In this document: in pieces, positions 41,616 to 50,707 of the stretch
Position numbering within the stretch: position 1 is the first letter of the stretch
Layout of the letters: each line of letters opens with the position of its first letter
Assembly: GCA_019637395.1 (NCBI GenBank)
Contig: JAHBVR010000013.1
Coordinates: 186,001 to 250,000 of the forward strand
Length of the DNA stretch: 64,000 nucleotides
Reading direction: 5' to 3'
Origin: Vulcanimicrobiota bacterium
GTDB taxonomy: Bacteria; Vulcanimicrobiota; Xenobia; Xenobiales; JADMJV01
The notes under the pieces: model-generated
What the model was told of the DNA's origin: nothing
Databases searched by the model: none
Seen by the model: only the letters and a program-made list of their open reading frames with translations
Position numbers and translations under genes: made by a program

Positions 41616-42593
41616 TCAGGTGGGAAGCGAATGGTCCTGGCTGAGGTCGAGCTCCATCCACACGTCGGCCCGCTCGAATCCCGGCGGGTGTTCGGGTGGA
41701 AAGGGGTGGTGCTGGAAGCCATTTTTGCGATAGAGCTTGATGGCGGCTTCGGCTTTGTGGTTCGTTTCCAGCACAATCTTGCGGGCGCCCAGCATACGGG
41801 CTTTAGCGATGGCGTGGCGCATGAGCTTTTGGCCCAGCTGACGCCCGCGCGCTCGGGGAGTCACCACCATTTTGCACAGCTCGAAGGTCTGATCGTTCAT
41901 TTTACGCAAAGCCGCGGTGCCCAGACATTCTGATTCCACCTGGGCGATAAAGACGTGACCTCCCGGGCGAATCAGCGTTCCCACCGGATCTTCCGCGACT
42001 TCCAAATCCTGAGGCTCGACGTGGTAGTCGGCCTTGACCCAGGAGAGCACCAGGTCTCGATAGACATCCGCCATTTCGGTCTGATATTCGACGATGACGA
42101 CTTCTTGTTGTTGCCTGCTCTTGGCCGTATCGCGAATGCGCTGATGAAAGGGTCTCTGATCCAATTCCCACTCCAGACTCTCGAGCACGCGCAGCACGTC
42201 GAAACCGCTGTCCTGGATCACCTTGGAAGCCGCTCTCCCGATATCGTCCCAGAGTTCTTCCATTTGAGGCTTCATCTCCAGGGCCGAATCCGAAAGCGCC
42301 AGCAGACGGCGCCGGCCATCCTGGCTATCACGGCTTTGCACCAGATAGCCGGCCTTCAACATCTCCTGTGCGATTTGATGAATAGCCGGATGACTGATGC
42401 GCAGGGCACGCGCAATCTCCACCACCGACATGGCGCCATCGCGCGCCAGCAGGTAGTAGACCGTCACCCAGCGCGGCTCGATACTCACCTCCCGCTCCTT
42501 AAAAACAACGCCGACATCGTTCAAGAAGCGTTCCGCCAGGCGCTTCATGCGCGAGGCCAAAGTCAGGGCACCCAGATCCTTGATCAAGTCCAC
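41616..42593 (-). CDS. MarR-family regulator fused to GNAT acetyltransferase
   Basis: This 325-residue protein joins two domains. Residues about 10-150 are a MarR winged helix: MSVVEIARALRISHPAIHQIAQEMLKAGYL is the HTH and SRDSQDGRRRLLALSD the wing. Residues about 165-310 are a GNAT N-acetyltransferase with the acetyl-CoA loop VTPRARGRQLGQKLMRHAI and the closing ETNHKAEAAIKLYRKNGF. Such bifunctional proteins are known in several phyla but their substrates are mostly unknown. The binding of an acetyl-acceptor or acetyl-CoA may control DNA binding. A palindrome just upstream of the start could be its own operator. Confidence 0.88.
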   Translation of the reverse strand: MDLIKDLGALTLASRMKRLAERFLNDVGVVFKEREVSIEPRWVTVYYLLARDGAMSVVEIARALRISHPAIHQIAQEMLKAGYLVQSRDSQDGRRRLLALSDSALEMKPQMEELWDDIGRAASKVIQDSGFDVLRVLESLEWELDQRPFHQRIRDTAKSRQQQEVVIVEYQTEMADVYRDLVLSWVKADYHVEPQDLEVAEDPVGTLIRPGGHVFIAQVESECLGTAALRKMNDQTFELCKMVVTPRARGRQLGQKLMRHAIAKARMLGARKIVLETNHKAEAAIKLYRKNGFQHHPFPPEHPPGFERADVWMELDLSQDHSLPT

Positions 42594-42611
42594 CGCGATT
42601 TCCCCTTTTCA

Positions 42612-42633
42612 TATACGTAAGCACTTACATATA
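42612..42633. promoter_or_regulatory. Palindromic candidate operator of the MarR-GNAT gene
   Basis: GTAAG-CA-CTTAC (42617-42628) is a perfect 5-bp inverted repeat with a two-base spacer, extended by TATA on both sides. It lies 24-35 bases upstream of the ATG at 42593 in the only AT-rich patch nearby. It fits an autoregulatory MarR site and likely overlaps the promoter. Confidence 0.55.
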
Positions 42634-42677
42634 TTACAGAGGAAATCTCCGCCTGGCAAGAAGCAACCGGGCCGCGT

Positions 42678-43412
42678 TCACAGCCAGTGTCGATAGCCGC
42701 ACTCGCAGGCGGCGTATTGCGAAAAATCCTGATAGGTCTGACGACCACCTTGCCAGCACCGCGTGCGCGTTCGATAGCCGGGCATTCCCTCGGGACCGGG
42801 AGCAGGCCACTGCTCCACCACTTCTGACTCCAATCGCGGACTTTCCAGCAAAGGTTCAGGCGCCCAAAGCACCGATTTTAGTCGCTGTTCATCGAGCTCC
42901 AGGCGCAGGCTGAAAGCATGGGCCAGTTGATTGTGCACAGCCAGGTCTTTATAGCCGTAGTACACCATGGCGTCTCGACCCAGCGGAAAGAAGCGGGCCT
43001 CACCATAGGGATCGATACTATGATTATGGCGCTCCAAAATTTCCAGACCGGCCTGCAAGAAAGTGTTGTAGAGATTGGTGGACACCAGGCAAAGTCCACC
43101 GCCGACATCCTGAATGACTTTGCCCCGGCTGAAGGCCGGCCCGGGCAAAAACCCGTTCGCCAACGTCGGAGCCGGCACACTTTTCCAAAAACTAAAAACC
43201 TGGCCCGGACCTACGTGTAGACCCTGGAGAGCGGCCACGGCCAGCTCTAAATTGCGCTGACGATTGGCGGGGTCGCTCCGAACCGGAATCAAAGTCACCG
43301 TCTCGCTCCACAAATGATCATAGTGGGCGGCTTTCGGAGAGGCGAAAGAGGTGCCGCTCAGGGCCTGCCTGAGACGCCGTTGAAACGCGCGAATCCGCTG
43401 CTTGATCGTCAT
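42678..43412 (-). CDS. VanW family protein
   Basis: This 244-residue protein matches the VanW family. The core LVSTNLYNTFLQAGLEILERHNHS, preceded by GPGQVFSFWKSV and KVIQDVGGGLC, is the diagnostic block. VanW proteins occur in some vancomycin resistance clusters and widely elsewhere; their biochemical role is unknown. There is no signal peptide or membrane helix. Near the C-terminus are CxC residues (YAACECGYRHWL). It starts five bases after the methyltransferase stop, so the two are one operon. Confidence 0.85.
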   Translation of the reverse strand: MTIKQRIRAFQRRLRQALSGTSFASPKAAHYDHLWSETVTLIPVRSDPANRQRNLELAVAALQGLHVGPGQVFSFWKSVPAPTLANGFLPGPAFSRGKVIQDVGGGLCLVSTNLYNTFLQAGLEILERHNHSIDPYGEARFFPLGRDAMVYYGYKDLAVHNQLAHAFSLRLELDEQRLKSVLWAPEPLLESPRLESEVVEQWPAPGPEGMPGYRTRTRCWQGGRQTYQDFSQYAACECGYRHWL

Positions 43413-43417
43413 GAGAA

Positions 43418-44194
43418 TCAGGGGCGTTTTTGCAGGATCACGGCACAGCGCTCGGCTCCCAGCGGCGACAGGCGGCGCTCCACTAACTCGAAGCGATCCG
43501 CCAGATAAGCTTGAAACTCCGGAGGTTGCGCCTTCTCGTTGTAGGGAAAGAGCAAAAACTCCCCCCCCGGTTTCAGCGAGCGATGCACTTCATCCAGGGC
43601 CAGTTTCCGATCTTCCAAAGTGGACGACACGAAGGGGGGATGACAGGAAGTCAGGATCAAATCGCAGGAATTGGACTGCAACGGGAGAGCGTAGGTGTCT
43701 CCTTTCACGTTAAAAAACTGCTCCGCTCCCCCCGCCACCAAGAATTCGATTTGCTTTTCCGCCAGCGGCTCCGAAAGATCCACGCCGATATATCGATTGC
43801 TTCCGTGGGCTAAAGTTTCAGCCACGGTGGTGGAAGTGGACGGCCCCAGCTCGGCCACCGTGATTCCCTGCGTGTGCGTATAGCGCGTCTGGAGCATGGG
43901 TCCGATGAGTGTCTTTAGCTCAGAATTCGGCCCATCCCGCAGCTTCTCTTCGGGAGTGGTGGATATGTGCTGTCGATGAAAAGCTTCGATTTCCGGCGTG
44001 ACCACCCAGCGCTGGCTGGGAAAACCACCCAATTTCATTTGCGCAGGGCAGACCACATCGGCGATGGCGGCGGGTATCTCGGCCGACTCCCGGCCGAAAA
44101 CCACGTAATGGTCGGTCGGCTCTTGGGGGGACGGCGCGGCGGCAGGCCGACGGGTGGCGGAAGGACGATGAGTGGCTAGCGGTTGAATCTGCAC
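43418..44194 (-). CDS. Class I SAM-dependent methyltransferase-like protein
   Basis: This 258-residue protein has a Rossmann methyltransferase fold: motif I VAELGPSTSTTVAETL, IGVDLSEPLAEKQI for the acidic loop, CDLILTSCHPPF, and LDEVHRSLKPGGEFLLFPYNE for the later motifs. Motif I departs from the usual ExGxGxG (ELGPSTS), so SAM binding may differ. The first 30 residues are a low-complexity Pro/Ala/Arg/Ser leader (MQIQPLATHRPSATRRPAAA), like the leaders of the lipid enzymes nearby. The target is unknown. It is the first gene of a two-gene operon with VanW. Confidence 0.78.
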   Translation of the reverse strand: MQIQPLATHRPSATRRPAAAPSPQEPTDHYVVFGRESAEIPAAIADVVCPAQMKLGGFPSQRWVVTPEIEAFHRQHISTTPEEKLRDGPNSELKTLIGPMLQTRYTHTQGITVAELGPSTSTTVAETLAHGSNRYIGVDLSEPLAEKQIEFLVAGGAEQFFNVKGDTYALPLQSNSCDLILTSCHPPFVSSTLEDRKLALDEVHRSLKPGGEFLLFPYNEKAQPPEFQAYLADRFELVERRLSPLGAERCAVILQKRP

Positions 44195-44288
44195 CTGACC
44201 ACCATAGCGCCGATCCCTGACAGGTTTCTGAAACGATTTGTCAGCAAACTGCGGCCCGATTTAAGCGGCTATTATCCCAGCGCGGCAT

Positions 44289-45698
44289 CTAGCTTCCCAA
44301 AATCCCTTCGAGCCAGTCGAAGACGACCTCGTTTCGATAATTGGGGGCCAGCGGCGAGCAGTGAAAGCGGTAACCCTCACCAAATGTGAAGTAAGTTTTT
44401 GGTCCCGAGATTCCCGCATAGAGCACTCGGGCCTGATCCCCGTAGAAGACGTCGTCTTCGTAAAACGTCACCAGATAGGGCGTGTCGATGCGCGCCATAA
44501 GCTCGGGGCTCAGGGTCAACGTCTGCACGGTGCGAGCCAGCGAGTAAAAATCGCTGGGCACTTTGCCCGCGCGCGCTTCAGCGCGGGCTTGCGCCGAGAA
44601 AATCGAGAAGCGCTTGGCCAATGTATAAGCCTCGAACGGACTCAGACTGGGCACCACCTCGGTGTTCCAGATTCCGTTCACGGTTTTCGCATCTCCGGCC
44701 TCGGCAATGTCCCGCAGCTCCTGGGGAAACGCCAGCCAGACGTCGACCAGCCCGGAGTCGCTGACCACGGCCGCCAGGCGCTTCTCAAAGGCCGCGGCGC
44801 GCGCCACCAGAAGGCCGGCCATACTCCAGCCGGTCAAGGCAATTTTATCCGTATCCACATCAGAGCGGGTGTGCAGGTAGTCCACCAGGGCGCCGATGAC
44901 GGACTCCCAATCGGGACGAAAAGGAATACCCCTGACAAAAAAGGTCTCTCCCTGCCCCGGACCGTCATAGGCCAGCACATGGTAGCCCCGGTCCAACGCC
45001 GCCTGGATTCCGTAGGCATACAGATCGGAATTCTGGGCATCGCTGCCGTTGCTGATGATGACGACAGGACGCCGGCCACTGACTCCGGGTGCGGGAAAGA
45101 ACCATCCGGGCAGGTCACTGCCTTCAAAAGGAATAGAGAGCCTCTCCCAGGCCGGGGAACTGAGCTCCGCGGCTTTGCTCCAGCAGGCGTTCATGGCCTG
45201 CCAGATCGACTCCTCGGCAGCGGGCGTGGCACTTCCCAAGACGGCAAAAAGCGCATGGCTGTAATATTTGGCGGCCCGTAACCAGCGGGCCCGGGCTGAC
45301 ACCCGGCGCGAGGTTGCGGCCAGACCCGCCAACTTCACCGCCAGGTCGCGGTAGCCACGAAAATACGCGTCAACCTCACCCCCTTCAGCGTGCGCCTTTT
45401 GCACCATCCACAAGACTTCGCCGACCTCGCTGCACAGGCCGGCGCTGCCCACACTCATGAAGGCTTCCTGGTTGAGCCCCGCATAGGCCGGAAAGAGCTC
45501 CAAATAGGGAGCCGGGAAAGATCTCGGCCCGGGACCGGGGGTTGGAGGCAGGGAGAGAGCTGGACCGGAGACGGGCTCGGCTGCAGCCGAGCCACATCCG
45601 GCCAGCAAGGCGCCGAACCCGGTCAGCAGAGTGGTGTTCAACAACTGACGCCGGCTCAGGCCGGCTGTGGCAGGAAAAAGAGTGGATTCTATAGACAT
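44289..45698 (-). CDS. Tat-exported alpha/beta hydrolase lipoprotein
   Basis: This 469-residue protein carries a twin-arginine signal (LSRRQLLNTT, residues 14-23) and a lipobox LLAGC with Cys35, so it is probably a Tat-exported lipoprotein. A Pro-rich spacer follows. The alpha/beta hydrolase domain from about residue 185 has VLAYDGPGQGET, the nucleophile elbow TGWSMAGL with Ser292, then VVSDSG and a late acidic/His region (FGEGYRFHCSP). It likely hydrolyses an ester or peptide bond outside the cytoplasm and resembles the FrsA/dienelactone-hydrolase-like group. Residues 90-180 are an extra helical cap. The gap before the methyltransferase gene (44195-44288) shows no feature. Confidence 0.8.
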   Translation of the reverse strand: MSIESTLFPATAGLSRRQLLNTTLLTGFGALLAGCGSAAAEPVSGPALSLPPTPGPGPRSFPAPYLELFPAYAGLNQEAFMSVGSAGLCSEVGEVLWMVQKAHAEGGEVDAYFRGYRDLAVKLAGLAATSRRVSARARWLRAAKYYSHALFAVLGSATPAAEESIWQAMNACWSKAAELSSPAWERLSIPFEGSDLPGWFFPAPGVSGRRPVVIISNGSDAQNSDLYAYGIQAALDRGYHVLAYDGPGQGETFFVRGIPFRPDWESVIGALVDYLHTRSDVDTDKIALTGWSMAGLLVARAAAFEKRLAAVVSDSGLVDVWLAFPQELRDIAEAGDAKTVNGIWNTEVVPSLSPFEAYTLAKRFSIFSAQARAEARAGKVPSDFYSLARTVQTLTLSPELMARIDTPYLVTFYEDDVFYGDQARVLYAGISGPKTYFTFGEGYRFHCSPLAPNYRNEVVFDWLEGILGS

Positions 45699-45891
45699 GG
45701 CCGCCGGTTCGTCTTAGCAAGAGTAAAATCTTGCCCATCCTCAAGCCGATTCTTCGAACCCGATGGAACTTTTGCCGGGTCAAAACAAGTCATCTTCTGG
45801 CGCGCTCGCTCAAAAAGGCCACCCAAAAGGTATGCATTCGATGCTTCTTGAAGCGCGGGCGCCATACAATTACTGATGAAATGAGTATTCG

Positions 45892-47724
45892 ATGAGAAAA
45901 AAGACGGCTCTATTCGTGGGGACATTGGCCGCAGCTCTGGTTTATGGCTGCGGCTCGGGAAGCTCCAATGGCGGTGGGGGATTTTTGGGTAACTTTAACA
46001 ACACGACCACTATCAGCGCCAGGACCCTGACGGTGACCGAACCTGGCGCCGTCACCATCAACGGAGAAACTGTCGATGCGCTGGAAGTAGAAGGATTTGA
46101 CGCCACCGGCACCCGGGTCTTCGGTCCGGTGGTCGTGCCCTTTGCCAACTCGATGTCGATTCCAGATCCGGGAGAAGCAACCCAGACGCTGGAACTCGAT
46201 TATCTGCGCAATGAGAATTTTGCACTGGCCCGGGCCACGGTGCTTCGCTCCAAGGCCGGCTTTGCTCTGGACAATCCCACGGAAGTCGCCTTGGAAAAGC
46301 CGACCACCGGCTTTTCCATCGTACCGAATGGAGATGGCTTCAACGTGGTGCTTACCACCAGCGGGGATTCCACCGGCGGCAACACTCGGGCTCGGGTTTC
46401 GGGCAAAGTGGAGACGAAGAACATCACTTTTCGCGGAGCCTGTTATTCGCCGGCCCCTATTAACTTCCGAAACATTGATGCCCCGGCCATCGGCGATCTT
46501 TTTTGGGATAGCACCGCCAACACCAAAAACTGGAAGGCCCTGTGGGGCAGCGGCTTCTTGGAATACGATCCGAGTACCAAAGGGCGCGGCGACGTCGACA
46601 ACATGCGGGCGATGGGCTTCAATTTTATCCGCACTTATTGCATGATCTCCCGCCAGCTCTTTACCATCAACGGGGGCAACTACATCCCCGGTCCGATCCC
46701 CTCCCCACCGGATGCCTTCCAGCACTTTACCCATACGGCATTTCTTGATGAATGCTGGAACAACGGAGAAAACCCGGTCTACGTGATGGTTGGGATTCCC
46801 CTGCCCGCGACCGTACTTTACAAATATGGCAATGCTAGCGCTTCGGAGCGCGCGTATTGGGATCACATCGTGACGGAAGTCGTCAAGGACGTCAAAGACC
46901 ATCCGGCCGTGATGGGCTTCACGCTCTTCAACGAGATCGACGAAAATACATCCGCCTGGCCCGGGGTGGACCAGGTTAATATCAGCGGCGGAGTTGCCGA
47001 TGCCAATTCCGACTACTACTACGGGACTCTACAGAACTACGCCAAAATCATTCACGATCTGACCGGCCGGGATGCCAACAACCGCAAACTGGTCGGCTGG
47101 GCTGCCCATGAAAGCCGGCCTTTCGCCCACTACGGCTCGACCGTTCCGGCCGGCAACCCCTATTTCACCCAACTGGCCGACATCGACTTCTACGGAGTAA
47201 ACGTCTATCAAGGCACCAACTTCAATGACACCTTGAGCCGCACTCAGGAAGGCGCACTGGGTAAACTGACGGGTAGCAACCGCAAGCCTATCATCATGAC
47301 CGAGGTCGGCTGGGCAGCCAGCGGCCACGACTCCAACGACCTCATTTACGAGGACGCCGAGACCCGCAGGTTGGCGGCCGACGCTATCACGCGGATGATT
47401 CCTCAGTTGACGGTCGACCCGCTGGTGATCGGCATCGCCTACTTTGAGTACAGCGACGAATGGTGGAAGCAGCCCCCCTACCTGGCCACCGAATGGAACG
47501 GCATCGGCCCGGTGGGTGGCGCACCCATCGATTCGGCCATGCCTAATCGCTATCACGACCAGGAAGCCTTCGGACTGTTTTCTACCCGTCTGGGCGCGGG
47601 ACGTACCAGCCCCAGTCAGGACCCCTATCAAAACAACCGCCCGGTCACCCCGGTCGACCCCTACATCGAGCGTAGCGAGTTGACGCGGGCGCTGATCGAC
47701 GCCTATAAAACCCACCTGCGCTAG
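45892..47724 (+). CDS. Clan GH-A-like glycoside hydrolase lipoprotein
   Basis: This 610-residue protein has a lipoprotein signal ending LVYGC (Cys near residue 20), then a Gly/Ser/Asn spacer. Residues about 35-165 are a beta-type domain shared with the GH64-like protein at 31071 (VEGFDATGTRVFGP). The catalytic part from about 180 resembles a TIM-barrel glycosidase: RAMGFNFIRTYC, then acid/base Glu348 in GFTLFNEIDE and nucleophile Glu471 in PIIMTEVGWA, 123 residues apart. The layout suggests a beta-glucanase or glucanosyltransferase acting on extracellular polysaccharide. The exact GH family is uncertain. The 193-base gap upstream shows no gene; the ribosome site is weak. Confidence 0.72.
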   Translation: MRKKTALFVGTLAAALVYGCGSGSSNGGGGFLGNFNNTTTISARTLTVTEPGAVTINGETVDALEVEGFDATGTRVFGPVVVPFANSMSIPDPGEATQTLELDYLRNENFALARATVLRSKAGFALDNPTEVALEKPTTGFSIVPNGDGFNVVLTTSGDSTGGNTRARVSGKVETKNITFRGACYSPAPINFRNIDAPAIGDLFWDSTANTKNWKALWGSGFLEYDPSTKGRGDVDNMRAMGFNFIRTYCMISRQLFTINGGNYIPGPIPSPPDAFQHFTHTAFLDECWNNGENPVYVMVGIPLPATVLYKYGNASASERAYWDHIVTEVVKDVKDHPAVMGFTLFNEIDENTSAWPGVDQVNISGGVADANSDYYYGTLQNYAKIIHDLTGRDANNRKLVGWAAHESRPFAHYGSTVPAGNPYFTQLADIDFYGVNVYQGTNFNDTLSRTQEGALGKLTGSNRKPIIMTEVGWAASGHDSNDLIYEDAETRRLAADAITRMIPQLTVDPLVIGIAYFEYSDEWWKQPPYLATEWNGIGPVGGAPIDSAMPNRYHDQEAFGLFSTRLGAGRTSPSQDPYQNNRPVTPVDPYIERSELTRALIDAYKTHLR

Positions 47725-47731
47725 CTAGCTG

Positions 47732-47762
47732 CTGAACAACTCGGCGAAGCCGGGTTGTTCAG
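47732..47762 (+). terminator. Hairpin after the glycosidase gene
   Basis: CTGAACAAC-TCGGC pairs with GCCGGGTTGTTCAG around a short loop, a stem of 13-14 pairs. No T-run follows, so it is a terminator candidate only. Confidence 0.5.
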
Positions 47763-47865
47763 TCAGCGACGATCAACAGGTTGTGCCAGGATCCTTACAA
47801 GGCGGGCGGCGGACCGATGATGCCCTGAAGGAAGGCTTTTCAGTGGTAGAAGGGAATCTCTAGGG

Positions 47866-48309
47866 GTGCGCAGGCGGGCCTATACCCTTGCCGAGGTCGT
47901 CATGGCAATGGCTTTGTTATTGCTGGTTCTGACCTTTCTAGCCGGACTGTTTTTGCATCTCTTCGTCGCCTCCAACAAGAGCCTGGACTCGAGCATCGCG
48001 CTGGAAATTGCCGACTCCGTTCTCAATCAGGCCGCCGATTCCGATCCGGCCAGTTGGGCCGCGATAGCCGAGACGCAGGCGATCTACAATCACGATCCGC
48101 GCACCCCCACCGAGTTCCGAACGGAGCTATCTTTTCCCGGCACTCCCACCCTCGAGCACGACATGGGACAGATTTACGAGGTCAGCGTGGAAGTCTACTG
48201 GATGAGCGACCAACCTTCCCGCACGCGCCAGCAGTATGGCCGGCAATCGGTGAAACTCACCAAGGCGATCTACGTAAGCAATATGCGGATAGCCGCCCCG
48301 CCCCCGTGA
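47866..48309 (+). CDS. PilV/GspI-type minor pilin
   Basis: This 147-residue protein has a class III prepilin signal: RRRA-YTLAEVVMAMALLLLVLTF, with Glu at +5 and Ala instead of Gly before the cut. The hydrophobic helix reaches about residue 35. The rest is a small globular pilin head. It fits the PilV/GspI minor pilin position because it is first of three pilin-type genes. A GTG start at 47866 is set by the motif. The gap from 47763 to 47865 shows no gene. The stop overlaps the next start by four bases (GTGA). Confidence 0.78.
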   Translation: MRRRAYTLAEVVMAMALLLLVLTFLAGLFLHLFVASNKSLDSSIALEIADSVLNQAADSDPASWAAIAETQAIYNHDPRTPTEFRTELSFPGTPTLEHDMGQIYEVSVEVYWMSDQPSRTRQQYGRQSVKLTKAIYVSNMRIAAPPP

Positions 48310-49004
48310 TTCAAAGCAAGCGCGGCTTCAGCATGGCTGAACTCATGGTTGCGAGTTTTTGTCTGGCTCTGATTTCAGCAGCAGTCTTTGTTATCTTTAG
48401 AGTATGCGCCAGCAACTTTCGAGTTGGTCTTACCCGCCAGGGTCTGCAGAGTCAGATCATGATTTTTTCCGCGCGCTTTTCCATGGATGCGCGCCAAAGC
48501 AGCATCTATGCCGCCTCGGTCAACCCGCGTACCTGCACGGTGGACCTGGACCCGGGCCAATCTTCGGAGACCATCACGGTCCATCGCGATGCTCTCTGCC
48601 TGGCCGCGCTACGAGATCCCAAGGCGCCATCCAGCTACCAGGCCGGTACCGGCCTGCCGCTGTGGGACAGCTACTGGATCTATGCTCCCACCCCCGACAG
48701 CCCCACCGGCCGTCTGCTCCGCTATCGTGTGGATGTTCCGGCCAATCCCGCCCAACGCCCCTTCGAGGACTTCCAGAACTTTCCGGGTGCGTTTTTCACT
48801 CCCCCAACGGGCAATCGCAACATCCAGGTGCTGGCTCACGGCCTCTACAAGCTGGAAGCTTCGATCGATCAGGCCAACCAACAAGTAGTGGTTCGCGTCG
48901 GGTTTCGCGGCGAACAGGGGCGCACCCAGAACGGCCGCACTCTGGCCGAAGTGGCTGAGACTTTATTTCGAATCAAACCAGAAAACAGTTGGCCCAGAAT
49001 GTAA
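48306..49004 (+). CDS. PilW/GspJ-type minor pilin
   Basis: This 232-residue protein starts at GTG 48306, overlapping the previous stop; the longer upstream frame is a shadow of the PilV-like gene. The prepilin site is intact: SKRG-FSMAELMVASFC, with Gly before the cut and Glu at +5, then a hydrophobic helix. A large head domain of about 190 residues follows, with ITVHRDALCLAAL and a disordered Pro-rich part. This size fits PilW/GspJ minor pilins that prime pilus assembly. Next is the PilX-like gene 15 bases away. Confidence 0.78.
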   Translation: MIQSKRGFSMAELMVASFCLALISAAVFVIFRVCASNFRVGLTRQGLQSQIMIFSARFSMDARQSSIYAASVNPRTCTVDLDPGQSSETITVHRDALCLAALRDPKAPSSYQAGTGLPLWDSYWIYAPTPDSPTGRLLRYRVDVPANPAQRPFEDFQNFPGAFFTPPTGNRNIQVLAHGLYKLEASIDQANQQVVVRVGFRGEQGRTQNGRTLAEVAETLFRIKPENSWPRM

Positions 49005-49019
49005 TGGAGGTGCTCTCAA

Positions 49020-50675
49020 ATGCGTAGAAAGCGGCGGTTCGGTGTAGCTCTATTCATCGTGCTACTGACGACCCTGATGCTGACGATGATGGTTGGCGCC
49101 TTTTTTGGGGTCAATCAGAGCAATTTCGCCATACTCGGTTCGACCTTTCGACGAAAAGAGGCTCTGCTGGCTGCCGAGACCGGTTTGAACTATGTGCGCT
49201 TTCAGCTGGAGAAAGACCAGACCTGGGGAGTGACTGAAATCCCGGGGTTTCGCGAGCGACTGGGCGGGCTGTGTGTGATCAGCGCGCCCGGGGGCGGCAC
49301 CACCGTGCGGGGTGAATTCTCCGACGGCCGCGTCTTTGAGGCCGAAATCCAGAATCGTCTGGCGCAGCCGGCATCCGCTCTGGTCCCCGCCGATGCGGTT
49401 CGGGTGGTGTGCAAGGGCAGCAGCGGAGGATTCCGGACCACCCTGGCCGTGGTCTTCAAGGGAGAGCCGATTTACGATGCGGCCGCCAGCACCAATGGCA
49501 AGATCGATATGACCGAAAACACCAACTGGGAAATCCACAGCAAGGATCCCATCCGCAACTGGGTTCGCTCCAACGATGAGATATACACCCCCGACGTGCT
49601 CAATGATCCGACCAACCACCGCATGAAGTTTATCAGCGACGTCTCCAGTCCCGTCAGTGGAGTGTTGTGGTCACGCAAGGACATTTATTCCGGTATGAGC
49701 GAGCGAGTTGAAGGCGTTCGGCTGGGAGAAATGAGTTCGAATATCAAGGGGGTGCTGGCGCCGCGCTCCACCGTCAACAACAACCTCTATGATCTACAAC
49801 TGAGCGATCTGAAGGTACCTGACAATACCACCATCGTGAATGTTCCCCCAGGGCGTTATGTCGTGACCGAAGCGACCGCGGTGCCCATCAACCGAGAAGG
49901 TTTTATCTTTACTCGCGATGTGGACCAGCCTCCCGTGCCGATCCGGACTTTGACCTACTACCCGGCCGGCGGCGGCACGCCCACCGTCTATTACCCGCAG
50001 AGCGAACTGATCCGAGTGCGAGGTTCGGCCGGCGTGCATCCCCCCACGAATGGAACCGAGGTATCGGGTAACGTGGTCAACCCTGGCGGAATTCCCGGTT
50101 TTACCTACAACTTCGACACCGAGAAGTTCGAATTTTCGGGGAGCAAACAATACAAAGTAGACGGCGATTTTGCCACCGGCTACGAAGCCCCCTCGGGTGG
50201 TCGCGGGATGGTCGAAGTCAATCCTGATATCATCTTTTCTTCCGGCTCCTCGAGCGGTCCGCCGACCTTTGTCAATGTGACCGGTAATTTCGACGTGACC
50301 GGCACGGTGACCGGACGCGGCGCCGTAGCCACCACCGGGGACATCCGCATGAAAGCCGAAGCCAATCTGGCCGCCTCCACCAGCGATCCTCTGGTTCTCT
50401 ATTCGGCCGGCAGCGTCAACATTGACGCCAGCGGCAAAGACAACATCCGGTTTACAGGACTGGTGTACGCCCAGAATCAGTTCAACGTCACCAGCAGCAC
50501 CCGCATCTCCTCGGTCAACATTACCGGCTCGCTGGTGGCCCGCAACGGCGGAATCAAAATGAATTTGGCCGACAGCGTGTTCCTCACCTATGATCAGGCC
50601 TATCTCGAACAACTCACCAAAGGATTACCCAACGGACGCCGCCGCTTAAAACAAATGTCCTGGCACGTGGAATAA
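49020..50675 (+). CDS. PilX/GspK-like pilus assembly protein
   Basis: This 551-residue protein has a basic start (MRRKRRFG), then a hydrophobic helix (VALFIVLLTTLMLTMMVGAFF) and AAETGLNYVRFQL, typical of PilX-type N-terminal domains that lack classical prepilin cleavage. Residues 90-500 are a large Gly/Ser/Thr-rich beta region with repeated strands such as NVTGNFDVTGTVTGRGAV, perhaps a beta-helix. GGAGGT nine bases upstream of the ATG is a good ribosome site. It completes a PilV-PilW-PilX-like set without a major pilin, motor or platform gene nearby. It would sit at the tip or base of a type IV pilus or pseudopilus. Confidence 0.7.
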   Translation: MRRKRRFGVALFIVLLTTLMLTMMVGAFFGVNQSNFAILGSTFRRKEALLAAETGLNYVRFQLEKDQTWGVTEIPGFRERLGGLCVISAPGGGTTVRGEFSDGRVFEAEIQNRLAQPASALVPADAVRVVCKGSSGGFRTTLAVVFKGEPIYDAAASTNGKIDMTENTNWEIHSKDPIRNWVRSNDEIYTPDVLNDPTNHRMKFISDVSSPVSGVLWSRKDIYSGMSERVEGVRLGEMSSNIKGVLAPRSTVNNNLYDLQLSDLKVPDNTTIVNVPPGRYVVTEATAVPINREGFIFTRDVDQPPVPIRTLTYYPAGGGTPTVYYPQSELIRVRGSAGVHPPTNGTEVSGNVVNPGGIPGFTYNFDTEKFEFSGSKQYKVDGDFATGYEAPSGGRGMVEVNPDIIFSSGSSSGPPTFVNVTGNFDVTGTVTGRGAVATTGDIRMKAEANLAASTSDPLVLYSAGSVNIDASGKDNIRFTGLVYAQNQFNVTSSTRISSVNITGSLVARNGGIKMNLADSVFLTYDQAYLEQLTKGLPNGRRRLKQMSWHVE

Positions 50676-50707
50676 CCGATCTCGATTGAGACGCAGACCT
50701 CCGGTCT

